DNA from: Burkholderiales bacterium
Lineage (GTDB): Bacteria; Pseudomonadota; Gammaproteobacteria; Burkholderiales; Burkholderiaceae_C
Assembly (NCBI GenBank): GCA_028868995.1
Contig: JAGWTH010000024.1
Location: forward strand, 1 to 58,068
DNA: 58,068 bases
Reading direction: 5' to 3'
Under the pieces are notes generated by a model that was not told the DNA's origin, did not search any database, and saw nothing but the letters and a program-made list of their open reading frames with translations. Positions 16,208 to 27,860 of this stretch are shown piece by piece. The translations under genes were made by a program, and so were the position numbers. How positions within the stretch are numbered: position 1 is the first letter of the stretch; every line of letters begins with the position of its first letter.

Positions 16208-16579
16208 TTACCTGACCTCGATCTGGCGGGCCGTCACCACCGGCTTCTTCTTCACCAGCGTGAGCGTCAGCACGCCGTTTTCCAGCTTCGCGCTGGTGGC
16301 CTCGGCATTGATCTCGGCCGGCAGCTCGTAGGCGGCGCGGTACTGGCGCGGCGCGTCCTGCACCGTCTGCACGCGCACGACGCTGCCGTCCACGTCGATC
16401 GACAGCTGCTCGCGCGAAACGCCGGGCACGTCCAGGCTCAGCGTCCAGGCGTCGTCGTTCTGGTCGACCTTCACGCCGGCGGCGCCGGTGAAGGAGTCGT
16501 TCAGGAAGCGCTCGAAGGCGCGGTCGAACGAGCGGGCGGGCGCATAGGCGCGGGCGCGGAGGGCGGGTGCGAAGAACAT
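16208..16579 (-). CDS. Hsp20/alpha-crystallin family small heat-shock protein
   Basis: A 123-residue small heat-shock protein and holdase chaperone. The alpha-crystallin domain spans about residues 37-118 (WTLSLDVPGVSREQLSIDVD, ELPAEINAEATSAKLENGVL, LTLVKKK). The start at 16579 (MFFAPALRARAYAPARSFDR) matches family N-termini; the frame extends further upstream without homology. Upstream on the minus strand CCCTTGAA (16718-16711) resembles a sigma-32 -35 box, but no good -10 was found. Divergent from the binding-protein gene. Confidence 0.9.
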   Translation of the reverse strand: MFFAPALRARAYAPARSFDRAFERFLNDSFTGAAGVKVDQNDDAWTLSLDVPGVSREQLSIDVDGSVVRVQTVQDAPRQYRAAYELPAEINAEATSAKLENGVLTLTLVKKKPVVTARQIEVR

Positions 16580-16728
16580 GTCGGCTCCTGTGGCTGCAAT
16601 CTGGTGGATTCGGGCGGGGTGCGGGCAAAGACCCATGGCTGCTTCCCCTACACTGCGCGGCTTTCGCAACGATCGCCGCCTGTTGCCCATCTGCGCGCCG
16701 GGCGGCGCATTTCAAGGGATCCATCCGC

Positions 16729-18000
16729 ATGAAGATTTCGCGTCGCGCGATCTTGAAATCGCTGGCCGCGACGGCATTTGCCCCCGCGCTCGCATCCGCC
16801 CAGGCTGCCGGGGCGCCCATCAAGCTGGCCCTCATCGAGGGCTTCTCGGGCGGCAACGCCAACGGCGGCGAGGCCGTCTACCGCAACCTGGTGTGGGCCG
16901 TGGAGCGCGTGAACCAGCGCGGCGGCGTGCGCACCCGCGACGGCCTGCGGCCGCTGGAGCTGGACCGCTACGACAGCAAGGGCCAGACCGAGGAGGCGCT
17001 GTCGGCGCTGCGCTCGGCCATCGACGGCGGCGCTCGCATCGTGCTGCAGGGCAATTCCTCCGCGGTGGCGGCGGCGCTGATCGAGGCCATCGAGAAGCAC
17101 AACGAGCGCCAGCCGGACCGGCGAGTCGTGTTCCTCAACTACGCCGCCGTCGACCCCGCTCTGACCAACGAGAAGTGCAGCTTCTGGCACTTCCGCTTCG
17201 ACGCCCATGCGGACATGCGCATGGCCGCGCTGATGTCGGTGCTCAAGGACGACGCGAGCGTGAAGTCGGCCTACCTGATCAATCCCGACTACAGCTTCGG
17301 CCAGGCGGTCGAGCGCGAGGCGAAGCGGCAGCTGGCGCTGCAGCGGCCGGACGTGAAGGTCGTCGGCGACGAGCTGCACCCGCTGCTGCGGATCAAGGAC
17401 TTCGCGCCCTACGCGGCCAAGATCAAGGCGAGCGGGGCCGACGCCGTGATCACCGGCAACTTCAGCAACGACCTCACCCTGCTGGTGAAGGCGGCGCGCG
17501 AGGCGGGCTTCGAGGGCCGCTTCTACACCTTCTACGGCAATGCGCTGGGCGCGCCCGCGGCCATGGGCGACGCCGGCATCGGCAAGGTGCTCGCGGTGGC
17601 CGAATGGATGCCCAACGTGCCCGCGAAGCCCAGCGAGGCCTTCTACCGGGCCTTCCGCCGGCGCTATCCGAAGCCGGCGGACGACTACGTGCACATGCGC
17701 ATGCAGCTGATGATCGAGGCGCTGGCGCAGGCGATCGGCCAGGCCGGCACGACCGACGCCGTGCCGCTGGCGCGGGCCCTGGAGAAGGCGGACGTGCGCT
17801 TTGCCGGCTGGGAAGGCCGCATGCGCGCCGCGGATCACCAGTTCCAGCAGCCGCTGGTGGTGGGCGTCATGGACCGCCAGGGCACGCCGGGCGTGCCCTT
17901 CGACGTGGAGGGCTCGGGCTACGGCTTCCGCGTGATCCGGCAGTTCGCCCCGAAACAGGTGGAAATGCCCACCAGCTGCCAGATGGTTCGGCCCTCCTGA
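16729..18000 (+). CDS. Periplasmic branched-chain-amino-acid-type ABC substrate-binding protein
   Basis: A 423-residue LivJ-like type I periplasmic binding protein. It has a twin-arginine-like signal (SRRAILKSLAATAFAPALA, residues 4-22, cut near AQA). The mature part begins IKLALIEGFSGGNANGGEAV and includes YLINPDYSFGQAVEREAK. No permease or ATPase genes lie nearby, so it is an orphan whose ligand cannot be named. AAGGG upstream serves as a distant ribosome site. A 13-bp gap separates it from the aminotransferase gene, and co-transcription is likely. Confidence 0.85.
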   Translation: MKISRRAILKSLAATAFAPALASAQAAGAPIKLALIEGFSGGNANGGEAVYRNLVWAVERVNQRGGVRTRDGLRPLELDRYDSKGQTEEALSALRSAIDGGARIVLQGNSSAVAAALIEAIEKHNERQPDRRVVFLNYAAVDPALTNEKCSFWHFRFDAHADMRMAALMSVLKDDASVKSAYLINPDYSFGQAVEREAKRQLALQRPDVKVVGDELHPLLRIKDFAPYAAKIKASGADAVITGNFSNDLTLLVKAAREAGFEGRFYTFYGNALGAPAAMGDAGIGKVLAVAEWMPNVPAKPSEAFYRAFRRRYPKPADDYVHMRMQLMIEALAQAIGQAGTTDAVPLARALEKADVRFAGWEGRMRAADHQFQQPLVVGVMDRQGTPGVPFDVEGSGYGFRVIRQFAPKQVEMPTSCQMVRPS

Positions 18001-18013
18001 GATACTCCGGGTC

Positions 18014-19168
18014 ATGAGACAGACCGTCCTCGACCTCGAGGAATCCAAGATCCGTGAAGTCGCCAACGCCGGCATGGGGCGCGGCGACGTGCTGGCCTTC
18101 TGGTTCGGCGAGAGCGACGAGCCCACGCCGGAGTTCATCCGCGAGGCGGCGATCGCCTCGCTGCGCGCCGGCGAGACCTTCTATGCCCACAACCTGGGCC
18201 TGCCCGAGCTGCGCGAGGCCATCGCGGCCTACGCCTCGCGGCTGCACGGCAGGATCGGCCCGGAGCGCATCGCCGTCACCTCCGGCGGCGTCAACGCCCT
18301 GATGCTGGCCTGCCAGGCGGTGGTGGACGCGGGCGACGAGGTGGTGGCGGTCACCCCCGTGTGGCCCAACCTGACGGCGCAGGCGCTGATCATGGGGGCG
18401 AACCTCCAGCGGGTCTCGCTGAGCCCGAAGGACGGCGCCTGGACCCTGGACCTGCAGCGGCTGCTGGACGCCATCACCCCGGCCACGCGCCTGCTGATCG
18501 TCAACGCGCCGAACAACCCCACGGGCTGGACCCTCACGCGCGAGGAGCAGCGGGCGATCCTGGAGCACTGCCGCAGGACGGGCACCTGGATCCTGGCCGA
18601 CGAGGTGTACGAACGTCTGTACTACGAACCCACGCCCAACGGCTGCGCGCCGAGCTTCCTGGACGTGGCCGAGGCGGATGACCGGCTGATCGTGGCCCAC
18701 AGCTTCTCCAAGAGCTTCCTCATGACCGGCTGGCGCCTGGGCTGGCTGGTGATGCCGCCGGCCATGACCCATGCCATGGGCAAGCTGATCGAGTTCAACA
18801 CCTCCTGCGCCAGCGTGTTCACCCAGCGCGCGGCGGTGGAGGCGATGCGCCGCACCGACGAGGTCACGCCCCGGGTGGTGGCCCACCTGAAGACCTGCCG
18901 CGACACCCTGGTGCCGCTGCTGCAGGCCCTTCCCCGGGTGGAGCTCACCCCGGCCAAGGGAGGCATGTACGCCTTCTTCCGGCTCGACGGCTTCGACGAC
19001 TCGCTGGCGCTGGCCAAGCGGCTGGTGGCCGAGGCCGGGATCGGCTTGGCGCCGGGCAACGCCTTCGCGCCGGAGGCCCAGGGCTGGCTGCGCTGGTGCT
19101 TCGCCAGCAAGGACGTCGCCCGGCTGCGCCAGGGGGTGGACCGGCTGGCGACCTGGCTGGCGAGGTGA
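18014..19168 (+). CDS. Pyridoxal-phosphate-dependent class I/II aminotransferase
   Basis: A 384-residue fold-type I aminotransferase. The PLP lysine is Lys233 in [15 protein letters not shown], with NAPNNPTGW (about residues 163-171) and [10 protein letters not shown] as further family motifs. It belongs to the aspartate-aminotransferase-like subgroup Ib; substrate specificity cannot be read from sequence. It follows the binding-protein gene by 13 bp, which hints at an amino-acid-related unit but does not prove it. Two overlapping hairpins follow the stop. Confidence 0.9.
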   Translation: MRQTVLDLEESKIREVANAGMGRGDVLAFWFGESDEPTPEFIREAAIASLRAGETFYAHNLGLPELREAIAAYASRLHGRIGPERIAVTSGGVNALMLACQAVVDAGDEVVAVTPVWPNLTAQALIMGANLQRVSLSPKDGAWTLDLQRLLDAITPATRLLIVNAPNNPTGWTLTREEQRAILEHCRRTGTWILADEVYERLYYEPTPNGCAPSFLDVAEADDRLIVAHSFSKSFLMTGWRLGWLVMPPAMTHAMGKLIEFNTSCASVFTQRAAVEAMRRTDEVTPRVVAHLKTCRDTLVPLLQALPRVELTPAKGGMYAFFRLDGFDDSLALAKRLVAEAGIGLAPGNAFAPEAQGWLRWCFASKDVARLRQGVDRLATWLAR

Positions 19169-19217
19169 CGTCCTCCCCCCGCCTGCGCGGGGAGGACGGG
19201 CGGCTTCCCCGCCCGTC
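19169..19217 (+). terminator. Two overlapping hairpins after the aminotransferase gene
   Basis: CGTCCTCCCC pairs with GGGGAGGACG (19169-19198). GACGGGCGG pairs with CCGCCCGTC (19195-19217). The stems share GACG, so only one can form fully at a time. No T-run follows. The second stem ends 3 bp before the rpsO -10 box. Confidence 0.5.
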
Positions 19218-19220
19218 GGC

Positions 19221-19226
19221 TATAAT
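19221..19226 (+). promoter_or_regulatory. Probable -10 box of the rpsO promoter
   Basis: A perfect TATAAT lies 84 bp upstream of the rpsO ATG. No clear -35 hexamer is seen at the expected distance (GGGCGG is present), so the promoter is judged on the -10 and position alone. Confidence 0.55.
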
Positions 19227-19254
19227 CCCCCGGTTCTGCATTCCGCAGAGCGCA

Positions 19255-19283
19255 CGTGGGGCCGCAGTTCCGGCAGCCCCACG
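19255..19283 (+). promoter_or_regulatory. Hairpin in the rpsO 5' leader
   Basis: CGTGGGGC pairs with GCCCCACG around a 13-nt loop, ending 27 nt before the rpsO start. S15 is known in several bacteria to repress its own mRNA through structured leaders. Whether this stem is such a site is inference. Confidence 0.45.
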
Positions 19284-19310
19284 CAAGTCAACAAGTTCCA
19301 AGGACATCCC

Positions 19311-19574
19311 ATGACCGCCATCAACAAGGCCGAGATCGTGGCCGCCCACGCCCGTGGCGCCGCCGACACCGGCAGCCCCGAAGTGCAGGTCGCGCTGCTG
19401 ACCGCCCGCATCAACGAGCTCACGCCGCACTTCAAGACCCACGCCAAGGACCACCACGGCCGCCGCGGCCTGCTGCGCCTGGTGAACCGCCGCAAGAGCC
19501 TGCTCGCGTACCTGAAGGACAAGGACGCCGAGCGCTACACGGCCCTGATCAGCAAGCTGGGCCTGCGCAAGTAA
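19311..19574 (+). CDS. rpsO: 30S ribosomal protein S15
   Basis: An 87-residue S15. It binds the central domain of 16S rRNA as a primary assembly protein. It has the family core [20 protein letters not shown] and [19 protein letters not shown], and full length. It sits upstream of pnp, the classic rpsO-pnp order, with an intrinsic terminator between, so pnp depends on read-through or its own promoter. Confidence 0.97.
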   Translation: MTAINKAEIVAAHARGAADTGSPEVQVALLTARINELTPHFKTHAKDHHGRRGLLRLVNRRKSLLAYLKDKDAERYTALISKLGLRK

Positions 19575-19594
19575 GCAGAGCCCCGCGCCCATGA

Positions 19595-19633
19595 ACGCCT
19601 GAGACGGTTCCCGGACTGGCTCAGGCGTTTTTT
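19595..19633 (+). terminator. Rho-independent terminator between rpsO and pnp
   Basis: ACGCCTGAG and CTCAGGCGT form a 9-bp stem with a 16-nt loop, followed by a run of six T residues (19628-19633). It lies 20 bp after the rpsO stop. Confidence 0.9.
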
Positions 19634-19667
19634 GCTTCGGAGCGCGCAGAACGGATACGCGCTGTGT

Positions 19668-19708
19668 CATTCCTGGGGGGCTTGGGCCTCCCGAGCCCCG
19701 CAGGAATG
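19668..19708 (+). promoter_or_regulatory. Long hairpin in the pnp 5' leader
   Basis: CATTCCTG pairs with CAGGAATG and GGGGCTTGGG with CCCGAGCCCC, giving a stem of about 18 bp (one extra base on one side) with a CCT-type loop. It ends 58 nt before the pnp ATG. In E. coli the pnp leader stem is cut by RNase III and PNPase then represses its own mRNA; a comparable role here is inference. The arms also resemble a degenerate ATTCCC/GGGAAT repeat. Confidence 0.6.
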
Positions 19709-19766
19709 GCATCGTGTCCGCGAAGGGCGCCCCGTCCACCCGAGAAGAGAGAAAAGAGGACACGCC

Positions 19767-22046
<2,280 letters not shown>

Positions 22047-22121
22047 GGAAGGCTCCAGGTCGGGCGCCCGGCGCCCGGCGTGGACATCCCGCTCCATTCC
22101 CGAAGCTGAACGCCCCAAGCC

Positions 22122-23117
22122 ATGAAAGCCATCGAGATCACGCAATACGGCGCGCCGGAAGTCCTGCGCGCAGGCCAGCGCCCCGATCCCGTCGCGGGTG
22201 CGGGCGAGGTGCTGATCCGCGTCACCGCCAGCGGCGTCAACCGCCCGGACGTGCTCCAGCGCACCGGCAACTACCCGGTGCCGCCCGGCGCATCGGACAT
22301 CCCCGGCCTGGAAGTGGCGGGCACCATCGTGGGCGGCGACGCCGCCGCGATGGCCGCCGCCGGCTTCCAGGTGGGTGACCGGGTCTGCGCGCTGGTGGCC
22401 GGCGGCGGCTACGCCGAGCTGTGCGTGGCGCCGGTCGGCCAGTGCCTGCCCGTGCCCCGGGGCCTCACCGACGTGGAGGCCGCCTCGCTGCCCGAGACCT
22501 TCTTCACCGTCTGGAGCAACGTCTTCGACCGCGGCCGCCTGCAGCCCGGGGAGTCCTTCCTGGTGCAGGGCGGCACCAGCGGCATCGGCGTGACCGCGAT
22601 CCAGATGGCCCGGGCCATGGGCGCGGGGAAGGTGCTCGCCACCGCCGGCTCCGACGACAAGTGCCAGGCCTGTGTGCGGCTCGGCGCCGACGCAGCCATC
22701 AACTACAAGACCCAGGATTTCGCGGAAGAGGCGAAGAAGCTCACCGACGGCCGCGGCGTGGACGTGATCCTCGACATGGTCGCCGGCAGCTACGTCGACC
22801 GCGAGGTCAAGTGCGTCAACGAGGACGGCCGCATCGTGATCATCGCGGTGCAGGGGGGCACCAGGAGCGAGTTCAACTCGGGGCTCGTGCTGCGCCGTCG
22901 CATCACGATCACCGGCTCGACGCTGCGCCCGCGACCGGTCGCCTTCAAGGCGGCCATCGCGGCGGCGCTGAGGAAGAACGTCTGGCCGCTGATCGAGGCG
23001 AAGAAGATCGCGCCCGTGATCTTCCGGACCTTCCCGGCGGCGGACGCGGCGCAGGCGCACGCCCTGATGGAATCCAACCAGCACGTCGGCAAGATCGTCC
23101 TGACCTGGCAAGCATGA
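22122..23117 (+). CDS. NAD(P)H-quinone oxidoreductase (zinc-free MDR family, PIG3-like)
   Basis: A 331-residue medium-chain dehydrogenase/reductase. It has an N-terminal GroES-like domain ([20 protein letters not shown]) and a Rossmann domain with [19 protein letters not shown] near residues 145-165. The structural zinc Cys cluster is absent, as in quinone oxidoreductases of the PIG3/TIGR02824 type. The likely reaction is NADPH-dependent reduction of quinones; the physiological substrate is unknown. Its TGA overlaps the tpiA ATG (ATGA), so the two are coupled. It follows pnp by 75 bp. Confidence 0.9.
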   Translation: MKAIEITQYGAPEVLRAGQRPDPVAGAGEVLIRVTASGVNRPDVLQRTGNYPVPPGASDIPGLEVAGTIVGGDAAAMAAAGFQVGDRVCALVAGGGYAELCVAPVGQCLPVPRGLTDVEAASLPETFFTVWSNVFDRGRLQPGESFLVQGGTSGIGVTAIQMARAMGAGKVLATAGSDDKCQACVRLGADAAINYKTQDFAEEAKKLTDGRGVDVILDMVAGSYVDREVKCVNEDGRIVIIAVQGGTRSEFNSGLVLRRRITITGSTLRPRPVAFKAAIAAALRKNVWPLIEAKKIAPVIFRTFPAADAAQAHALMESNQHVGKIVLTWQA

Positions 23118-23866
23118 CGCAGAAGAGAAAGCTGATCGCCGGCAACTGGAAGATGAACGGCGCCCTTCAGGCCAACGACGCGCTGGTGCGCGCGGTGGTG
23201 GCGGGGATGCAGGATGCGGCCTGCGAGGTCGCGGTCTGCGTCCCGGCGCCCTACCTGGCGCAGGTGCAGATGCTCAAGTCCGGCTCGAAGCTGGAACTGG
23301 GCGCGCAGGACGTCTCGCAGCACGCGAGCGGCGCCTACACCGGCGAGGTGTCGGCACCCATGCTGCGCGAGTTCGGCGTGCGCTACGCGATCGTCGGCCA
23401 TTCGGAGCGGCGCCAGTACCACGGCGAGACCGACGCCCTGGTGGCCGAGAAGGCCCGGGCGGCGCTGGCCCACGGCATCACGCCCATCGCCTGCGTGGGC
23501 GAGACGCTGGCCGAGCGCGAGGCCGGCCAGACCGAGGAAGTGGTCAAGCGCCAGCTGGCCGCCGTCATCCACGTCAACGGCCATTGCATCAGCGAGATCG
23601 TGGTCGCGTACGAGCCGGTCTGGGCGATCGGCACGGGCCGCACCGCGACGCCGGAGCAGGCCCAGCAGGTGCACGCGCTGCTGCGCAAGCAGCTCGCTGC
23701 CGCCACGGCCCAGGCCGACCGCGTGCGCATCCTCCACGGCGGCAGCATGAACGCCGCCAATGCGGCCAGCCTGCTGGCCCAGCCCGACATCGACGGCGGC
23801 CTGATCGGCGGCGCGTCGCTGAAGGCCCCCGATTTCCTGCAGATCATCGCCGCCGGCAGCCGGTGA
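23114..23866 (+). CDS. tpiA: Triosephosphate isomerase
   Basis: A 250-residue TIM-barrel enzyme interconverting dihydroxyacetone phosphate and glyceraldehyde 3-phosphate. Catalytic residues are in place: Lys13 (GNWKMNG), His96 (VGHSERR) and Glu167 ([11 protein letters not shown]). The flexible phosphate loop is TGRTATPEQ. The start overlaps the preceding quinone oxidoreductase stop by 4 bp. It lies 36 bp upstream of secG, the usual tpiA-secG order in betaproteobacteria. Confidence 0.97.
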   Translation: MTQKRKLIAGNWKMNGALQANDALVRAVVAGMQDAACEVAVCVPAPYLAQVQMLKSGSKLELGAQDVSQHASGAYTGEVSAPMLREFGVRYAIVGHSERRQYHGETDALVAEKARAALAHGITPIACVGETLAEREAGQTEEVVKRQLAAVIHVNGHCISEIVVAYEPVWAIGTGRTATPEQAQQVHALLRKQLAAATAQADRVRILHGGSMNAANAASLLAQPDIDGGLIGGASLKAPDFLQIIAAGSR

Positions 23867-23902
23867 AGGCGCCGCGGCCCACAAGAAAACTGGAGTGATT
23901 GA

Positions 23903-24331
23903 ATGAACGTTCTGTTGACCATCGTGCTCGCCGTCCAGATCCTGGCGGCCCTCGGCATGATCGTCCTCATCCTTCTGCAGCACGGCAAGGGCGCGGACAT
24001 GGGCGCGGCCTTCGGCAGCGGCGCCTCCGGCAGCCTGTTCGGCGCCACCGGCAGCGCGAACTTCCTGTCCCGCACCACGGCCGTCCTGGCGGCGCTGTTC
24101 TTCGCCTGCACGCTGGCCCTGGCCTACTTCAGCCACAGCGTGAAGCCCACCGGCGGCAGCAGCGTGCTGGAAGGCGCCGCGCCCGCGGCCCCCGCGTCCG
24201 CTCCCGCGAGCGCGACCACCGCCAGCCAGATCCCGTCGGCCGTGCCGGCACCGCAAGGCGCCCCCAGCGCGCCGGCCGCACCCGCCGCGGCCACGCCGGC
24301 TTCCGGCGCCGCGCAGATCCCCACGAAGTGA
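23903..24331 (+). CDS. secG: Preprotein translocase subunit SecG
   Basis: A 142-residue SecG, a small accessory subunit of the SecYEG channel in the inner membrane. It has two membrane segments (LLTIVLAVQILAALGMIVLI and TAVLAALFFACTLALAYFS). Between them lies the conserved loop LLQHGKGADMGAAFGSGASG. The C-terminal about 60 residues are Ala/Pro-rich, longer than in E. coli but usual in Burkholderiales. A TGGAGTGATT ribosome site precedes the ATG. Confidence 0.95.
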   Translation: MNVLLTIVLAVQILAALGMIVLILLQHGKGADMGAAFGSGASGSLFGATGSANFLSRTTAVLAALFFACTLALAYFSHSVKPTGGSSVLEGAAPAAPASAPASATTASQIPSAVPAPQGAPSAPAAPAAATPASGAAQIPTK

Positions 24332-24470
24332 TCCGGATCTCCTGACGGGGACCTTGCTGCACTGCGGTGAGGGCCTTGTTTCGGAGTACACTCCGTGGTT
24401 GTCCGGATGGGCATGCGCTGCGACTCACCGCAGCGCCTCCCTCGCAGCCTGTCCGGGCGCGTTCCCGATT

Positions 24471-24555
24471 GCCGACGTGGTGAAATTGGTAGACACGCTA
24501 TCTTGAGGGGGTAGTGGCGAAAGCTGTGCGAGTTCGAGTCTCGCCGTCGGCACCA
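24471..24555 (+). tRNA. tRNA-Leu (anticodon GAG)
   Basis: An 85-nt tRNA with encoded CCA. The acceptor stem is GCCGACG/CGTCGGC with discriminator A. The D arm contains TGGTAGACACG. The anticodon stem CTATC/GGTAG holds the loop TTGAGGG, giving anticodon GAG for CUC/CUU codons. A variable arm of class II type (TGGCGAAAGCTG) and the T loop TTCGAGT follow. It lies between secG and nuoA with no terminator after it, so read-through into nuo is possible. Confidence 0.96.
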
Positions 24556-24611
24556 AACAAGAAGCTCGCCGGGCGTGGCGCCGGTGGGCAAACAAGCCGA
24601 ACGCAGCCCAG

Positions 24612-24983
24612 ATGAACCTCGACCAGTACCTCCCTGTCCTCCTGTTCATCCTCGTCGGCGTCGGCGTCGGCGTGGCGCCCCAGCTGCTCGGCTGGGGTAT
24701 CGCCAAGGGCATCGGCGTGCAGAAGCCCGACGCCGCCAAGAACTCCCCCTACGAATGCGGCTTCGAGGCCTTCGAGGACGCGCGCATGAAGTTCGACGTG
24801 CGCTACTACCTGGTCGCGATCCTGTTCATCCTGTTCGACCTGGAGATCGCCTTCCTCTTCCCCTGGGCGGTGGCGCTCAAGGAGATCGGCCCGGTGGGCT
24901 TCTGGTCCATGATGGTCTTCCTGGCCATCCTGGTCGTCGGCTTCGTCTACGAATGGAAGAAGGGCGCGCTGGACTGGGAGTGA
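24612..24983 (+). CDS. nuoA: NADH-quinone oxidoreductase subunit A
   Basis: A 123-residue membrane subunit of complex I with three hydrophobic segments. The family signature [20 protein letters not shown] lies near residues 44-63, followed by [20 protein letters not shown]. It opens the 14-gene nuo operon and begins 56 bp after the tRNA-Leu gene. Confidence 0.96.
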   Translation: MNLDQYLPVLLFILVGVGVGVAPQLLGWGIAKGIGVQKPDAAKNSPYECGFEAFEDARMKFDVRYYLVAILFILFDLEIAFLFPWAVALKEIGPVGFWSMMVFLAILVVGFVYEWKKGALDWE

Positions 24984-25018
24984 TCCGCGCGTCCCGACAG
25001 CTCCAAGAAAGTTCCGAG

Positions 25019-25498
25019 ATGGCAAACCAAGGGATTCTTGAAAAAGGTGTCGTGACCACGACCGTGGACACGGTCATCAACTGGGCCAAGACCGGCTCGC
25101 TGTGGCCCATGACCTTCGGGCTCGCCTGCTGCGCCGTGGAGATGATGCACGCGGGCGCCGCCCGCTACGACATCGACCGCTTCGGCATGCTGTTCCGCCC
25201 GAGCCCGCGCCAGTCCGACCTGATGATCGTGGCCGGCACGCTGTGCAACAAGATGGCCCCGGCCCTGCGCAAGGTGTACGACCAGATGGCCGAGCCGCGC
25301 TGGGTGCTGTCGATGGGCTCGTGCGCCAACGGCGGCGGCTATTACCACTACAGCTATTCGGTGGTGCGCGGCTGCGACCGCATCGTGCCGGTGGACGTGT
25401 ACGTCCCCGGCTGCCCGCCCACCGCCGAGGCGCTGCTGTACGGGATCATCCAGCTGCAGCAGAAGATCCGCCGCACCCAGACGATCGCGAGGGCCTGA
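25019..25498 (+). CDS. nuoB: NADH-quinone oxidoreductase subunit B
   Basis: A 159-residue connecting subunit carrying the N2 [4Fe-4S] cluster that passes electrons to quinone. The ligand motifs are [21 protein letters not shown] and [11 protein letters not shown]. The start is the ATG at 25019; the longer frame upstream is a shadow of nuoA. The gene follows nuoA by 35 bp and precedes nuoC by 2 bp. Confidence 0.97.
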   Translation: MANQGILEKGVVTTTVDTVINWAKTGSLWPMTFGLACCAVEMMHAGAARYDIDRFGMLFRPSPRQSDLMIVAGTLCNKMAPALRKVYDQMAEPRWVLSMGSCANGGGYYHYSYSVVRGCDRIVPVDVYVPGCPPTAEALLYGIIQLQQKIRRTQTIARA

Positions 25499-25500
25499 GC

Positions 25501-26121
25501 ATGGACCAGAACCCCTCGGCGGTCGCCCCCGCTCCCGAAGCCGTGCGCGACGCCGTCGCCGCGGCGCTGGGCGACAAGGTGAAGAGCATCGCCCTGAAGC
25601 ACGGCGAGGTGACGGTCGTCGTCGCGGCGCCGGACTACCTCGCCGCCGCCCGCATCCTGCGCGACGCGCCCGGCTGCCGCTTCGAGCAGCTGATCGACCT
25701 GTGCGGCGTCGACTACGCCGACTACGGCATGGGCGACTGGGACGGCCCGCGCTACGCCGTGGTGTCCCACCTGCTGTCGGTGAGCCTCAACCAGCGCGTG
25801 CGCCTGCGCGTGTTCTGCCCGGACGACGACCTGCCGGAGGTGGACTCGGTCAACGAGGTCTGGAACGCCGCCAACTGGTTCGAGCGCGAGGCCTTCGACC
25901 TGTACGGCATCGTGTTCCTGGGCCACGCCGACCTGCGCCGCATCCTCACCGACTACGGCTTCATCGGCCACCCCTTCCGCAAGGACTTCCCGGTCTCCGG
26001 CGAGGTGGAGATGATCTTCGACGCCGAGAAGAAGCGCGTGGTCTACCAGCCGGTGTCGATCGAGCCGCGCGAGATCACCCCGCGGATCATCCGCGAGGAG
26101 AACTACGGGGGCCTGCAGTAA
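25501..26121 (+). CDS. nuoC: NADH-quinone oxidoreductase subunit C
   Basis: A 206-residue peripheral-arm subunit (30-kDa family). The signature [20 protein letters not shown] is near residues 128-147, followed by GHPFRKDFP. It is a separate gene, not fused to nuoD as in E. coli. nuoD starts 3 bp after its stop. Confidence 0.97.
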   Translation: MDQNPSAVAPAPEAVRDAVAAALGDKVKSIALKHGEVTVVVAAPDYLAAARILRDAPGCRFEQLIDLCGVDYADYGMGDWDGPRYAVVSHLLSVSLNQRVRLRVFCPDDDLPEVDSVNEVWNAANWFEREAFDLYGIVFLGHADLRRILTDYGFIGHPFRKDFPVSGEVEMIFDAEKKRVVYQPVSIEPREITPRIIREENYGGLQ

Positions 26122-26124
26122 GCC

Positions 26125-27378
26125 ATGGCAGAGATCAAGAACTACACGTTGAACTTCGGCCCGCAGCACCCGGCCGCGCACGGCGTGCTGCGCCTGGTGC
26201 TGGAACTGGACGGCGAGGTGATCCAGCGCGCCGACCCGCACATCGGCCTGCTGCACCGCGCGACCGAGAAGCTCGCCGAGACGCGCACCTACCTCCAGGC
26301 GCTGCCCTACATGGACCGCCTGGACTACGTCTCGATGATGTGCAACGAGCACGCCTACTGCCTGGCGGTGGAGCGGCTCCTGGGCATCGAGGTGCCGATC
26401 CGTGCGCAGTACATCCGCGTCATGTTCGCCGAGCTCACGCGGCTGCTGAACCACCTGCTGTGGCTCGGCGCGCACGGTCTGGACTGCGGCGCGATGAACA
26501 TGCTGATCTACTGCTTCCGCGAGCGGGAGGACATCTTCGACATGTACGAGGCGGTCTCCGGCGCGCGCATGCACGCGGCCTACTTCCGCCCGGGCGGCGT
26601 CTACCGCGACCTGCCGGAATCGATGCCGCAGTACAAGGCGAGCAAGATCCGCAACCAGCGCGAGATCGAGCGCATGAACGAGGACCGGCAGGGCTCCCTG
26701 CTGGATTTCATCGATTCGTTCACGAAGCGCTTCCCCGGCTACGTCGACGAGTACGAGACGCTGCTGACGGACAACCGGATCTGGAAGCAGCGCACCGTGG
26801 GCATCGGCGTGGTGACGCCCGAGCGCGCGCTGAACATGGGCTTCACCGGCCCCATGCTGCGCGGCTCCGGCATCGCCTGGGACCTGCGCAAGAAGCAGCC
26901 CTACGACGTCTACGACCGCATGGACTTCGACATCCCGGTGGGCAAGACCGGCGACTGCTACGACCGCTACCTGGTGCGCGTGCAGGAGATGCGCGAGTCC
27001 AACCGGATCATCCAGCAGTGCGTGGCCTGGCTGCGCGCGAATCCCGGCCCCGTCATCACCGACAACCACAAGGTGGCGCCGCCGGACCGCGAGAGCATGA
27101 AGGCCAACATGGAGGAGCTGATCCACCACTTCAAGCTCTTCTCGGAAGGCATGCGCGTGCCCGAGGGCGAGGCCTACGCCGCGGTGGAGCACCCCAAGGG
27201 CGAGTTCGGCATCTACATCGTCAGCGACGGCGCCAACAAGCCCTACCGCCTGAAGATCCGCCCGCCGGGCTTCCCGCACCTGGCCGCGATGGACGAGATG
27301 TCCCGCGGCCACATGATCGCCGATGCGGTGGCGATCATCGGGACCATGGACATCGTGTTCGGGGAGATCGATCGATGA
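26125..27378 (+). CDS. nuoD: NADH-quinone oxidoreductase subunit D
   Basis: A 417-residue 49-kDa subunit forming part of the quinone-binding pocket with NuoB. It opens with [20 protein letters not shown] and contains [14 protein letters not shown] and the conserved end DIVFGEIDR. It is distantly related to the large subunit of NiFe hydrogenases. The stop overlaps the nuoE ATG. Confidence 0.97.
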   Translation: MAEIKNYTLNFGPQHPAAHGVLRLVLELDGEVIQRADPHIGLLHRATEKLAETRTYLQALPYMDRLDYVSMMCNEHAYCLAVERLLGIEVPIRAQYIRVMFAELTRLLNHLLWLGAHGLDCGAMNMLIYCFREREDIFDMYEAVSGARMHAAYFRPGGVYRDLPESMPQYKASKIRNQREIERMNEDRQGSLLDFIDSFTKRFPGYVDEYETLLTDNRIWKQRTVGIGVVTPERALNMGFTGPMLRGSGIAWDLRKKQPYDVYDRMDFDIPVGKTGDCYDRYLVRVQEMRESNRIIQQCVAWLRANPGPVITDNHKVAPPDRESMKANMEELIHHFKLFSEGMRVPEGEAYAAVEHPKGEFGIYIVSDGANKPYRLKIRPPGFPHLAAMDEMSRGHMIADAVAIIGTMDIVFGEIDR

Positions 27379-27860
27379 TCAGCGACAGCACCCGCACCCG
27401 CTTCGACCGCGAAGTGGCGAAGTACCCGGCCGACCAGAAGCAGTCGGCCGTGATGGCCTGCCTGGCCATCGTGCAGCAGGAGCAGGGCTTCATCAGCCAG
27501 GAGAGCGAGCACGCCATCGCCGACTACCTGGGCATGCCCGAGATCGCCGTGCGCGAGGTCACGACGTTCTACAACATGTACAACCAGCGCAAGGTCGGCA
27601 AGTTCAAGCTGAACGTCTGCACCAACCTGCCTTGCCAGCTGCGCGACGGCCAGAAGGCCTTGCAGCACCTGGAGCGCAAGCTGGGCATCGCCATGGGCGA
27701 GACCACGCCCGACGGCCTGTTCACCCTGCAGCAGAGCGAGTGCCTGGGCGCCTGCGCCGACTCGCCGGTGATGCTGGTCAACGACCGCACGATGTGCAGC
27801 TTCATGAGCAACGACAAGCTCGACCAGCTGATCGACGGCCTGAAGGGGGCGCAAGGATGA
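27375..27860 (+). CDS. nuoE: NADH-quinone oxidoreductase subunit E
   Basis: A 161-residue 24-kDa subunit with a thioredoxin-like fold binding the N1a [2Fe-2S] cluster. The ligands are in [11 protein letters not shown] and CLGACADSP. The N-terminal helical part includes [12 protein letters not shown]. It overlaps nuoD and nuoF by 4 bp each, implying translational coupling and fixed stoichiometry. Confidence 0.96.
   Translation: MISDSTRTRFDREVAKYPADQKQSAVMACLAIVQQEQGFISQESEHAIADYLGMPEIAVREVTTFYNMYNQRKVGKFKLNVCTNLPCQLRDGQKALQHLERKLGIAMGETTPDGLFTLQQSECLGACADSPVMLVNDRTMCSFMSNDKLDQLIDGLKGAQG

Noticed and set aside
16711..16718. Sigma-32 -35 element CCCTTGAA (minus strand) for the Hsp20 gene
   Set aside because: No matching CCCCAT-type -10 at 13-17 bp, and the same bases serve as an AAGGG ribosome site for the opposite gene. 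Mentioned in the gene entry only.
24381..24394. Small inverted repeat CGGAGT-AC-ACTCCG between secG and the tRNA gene
   Set aside because: Six-bp stem with a two-base gap and no T-run. Could be chance; too weak to call an operator or terminator.
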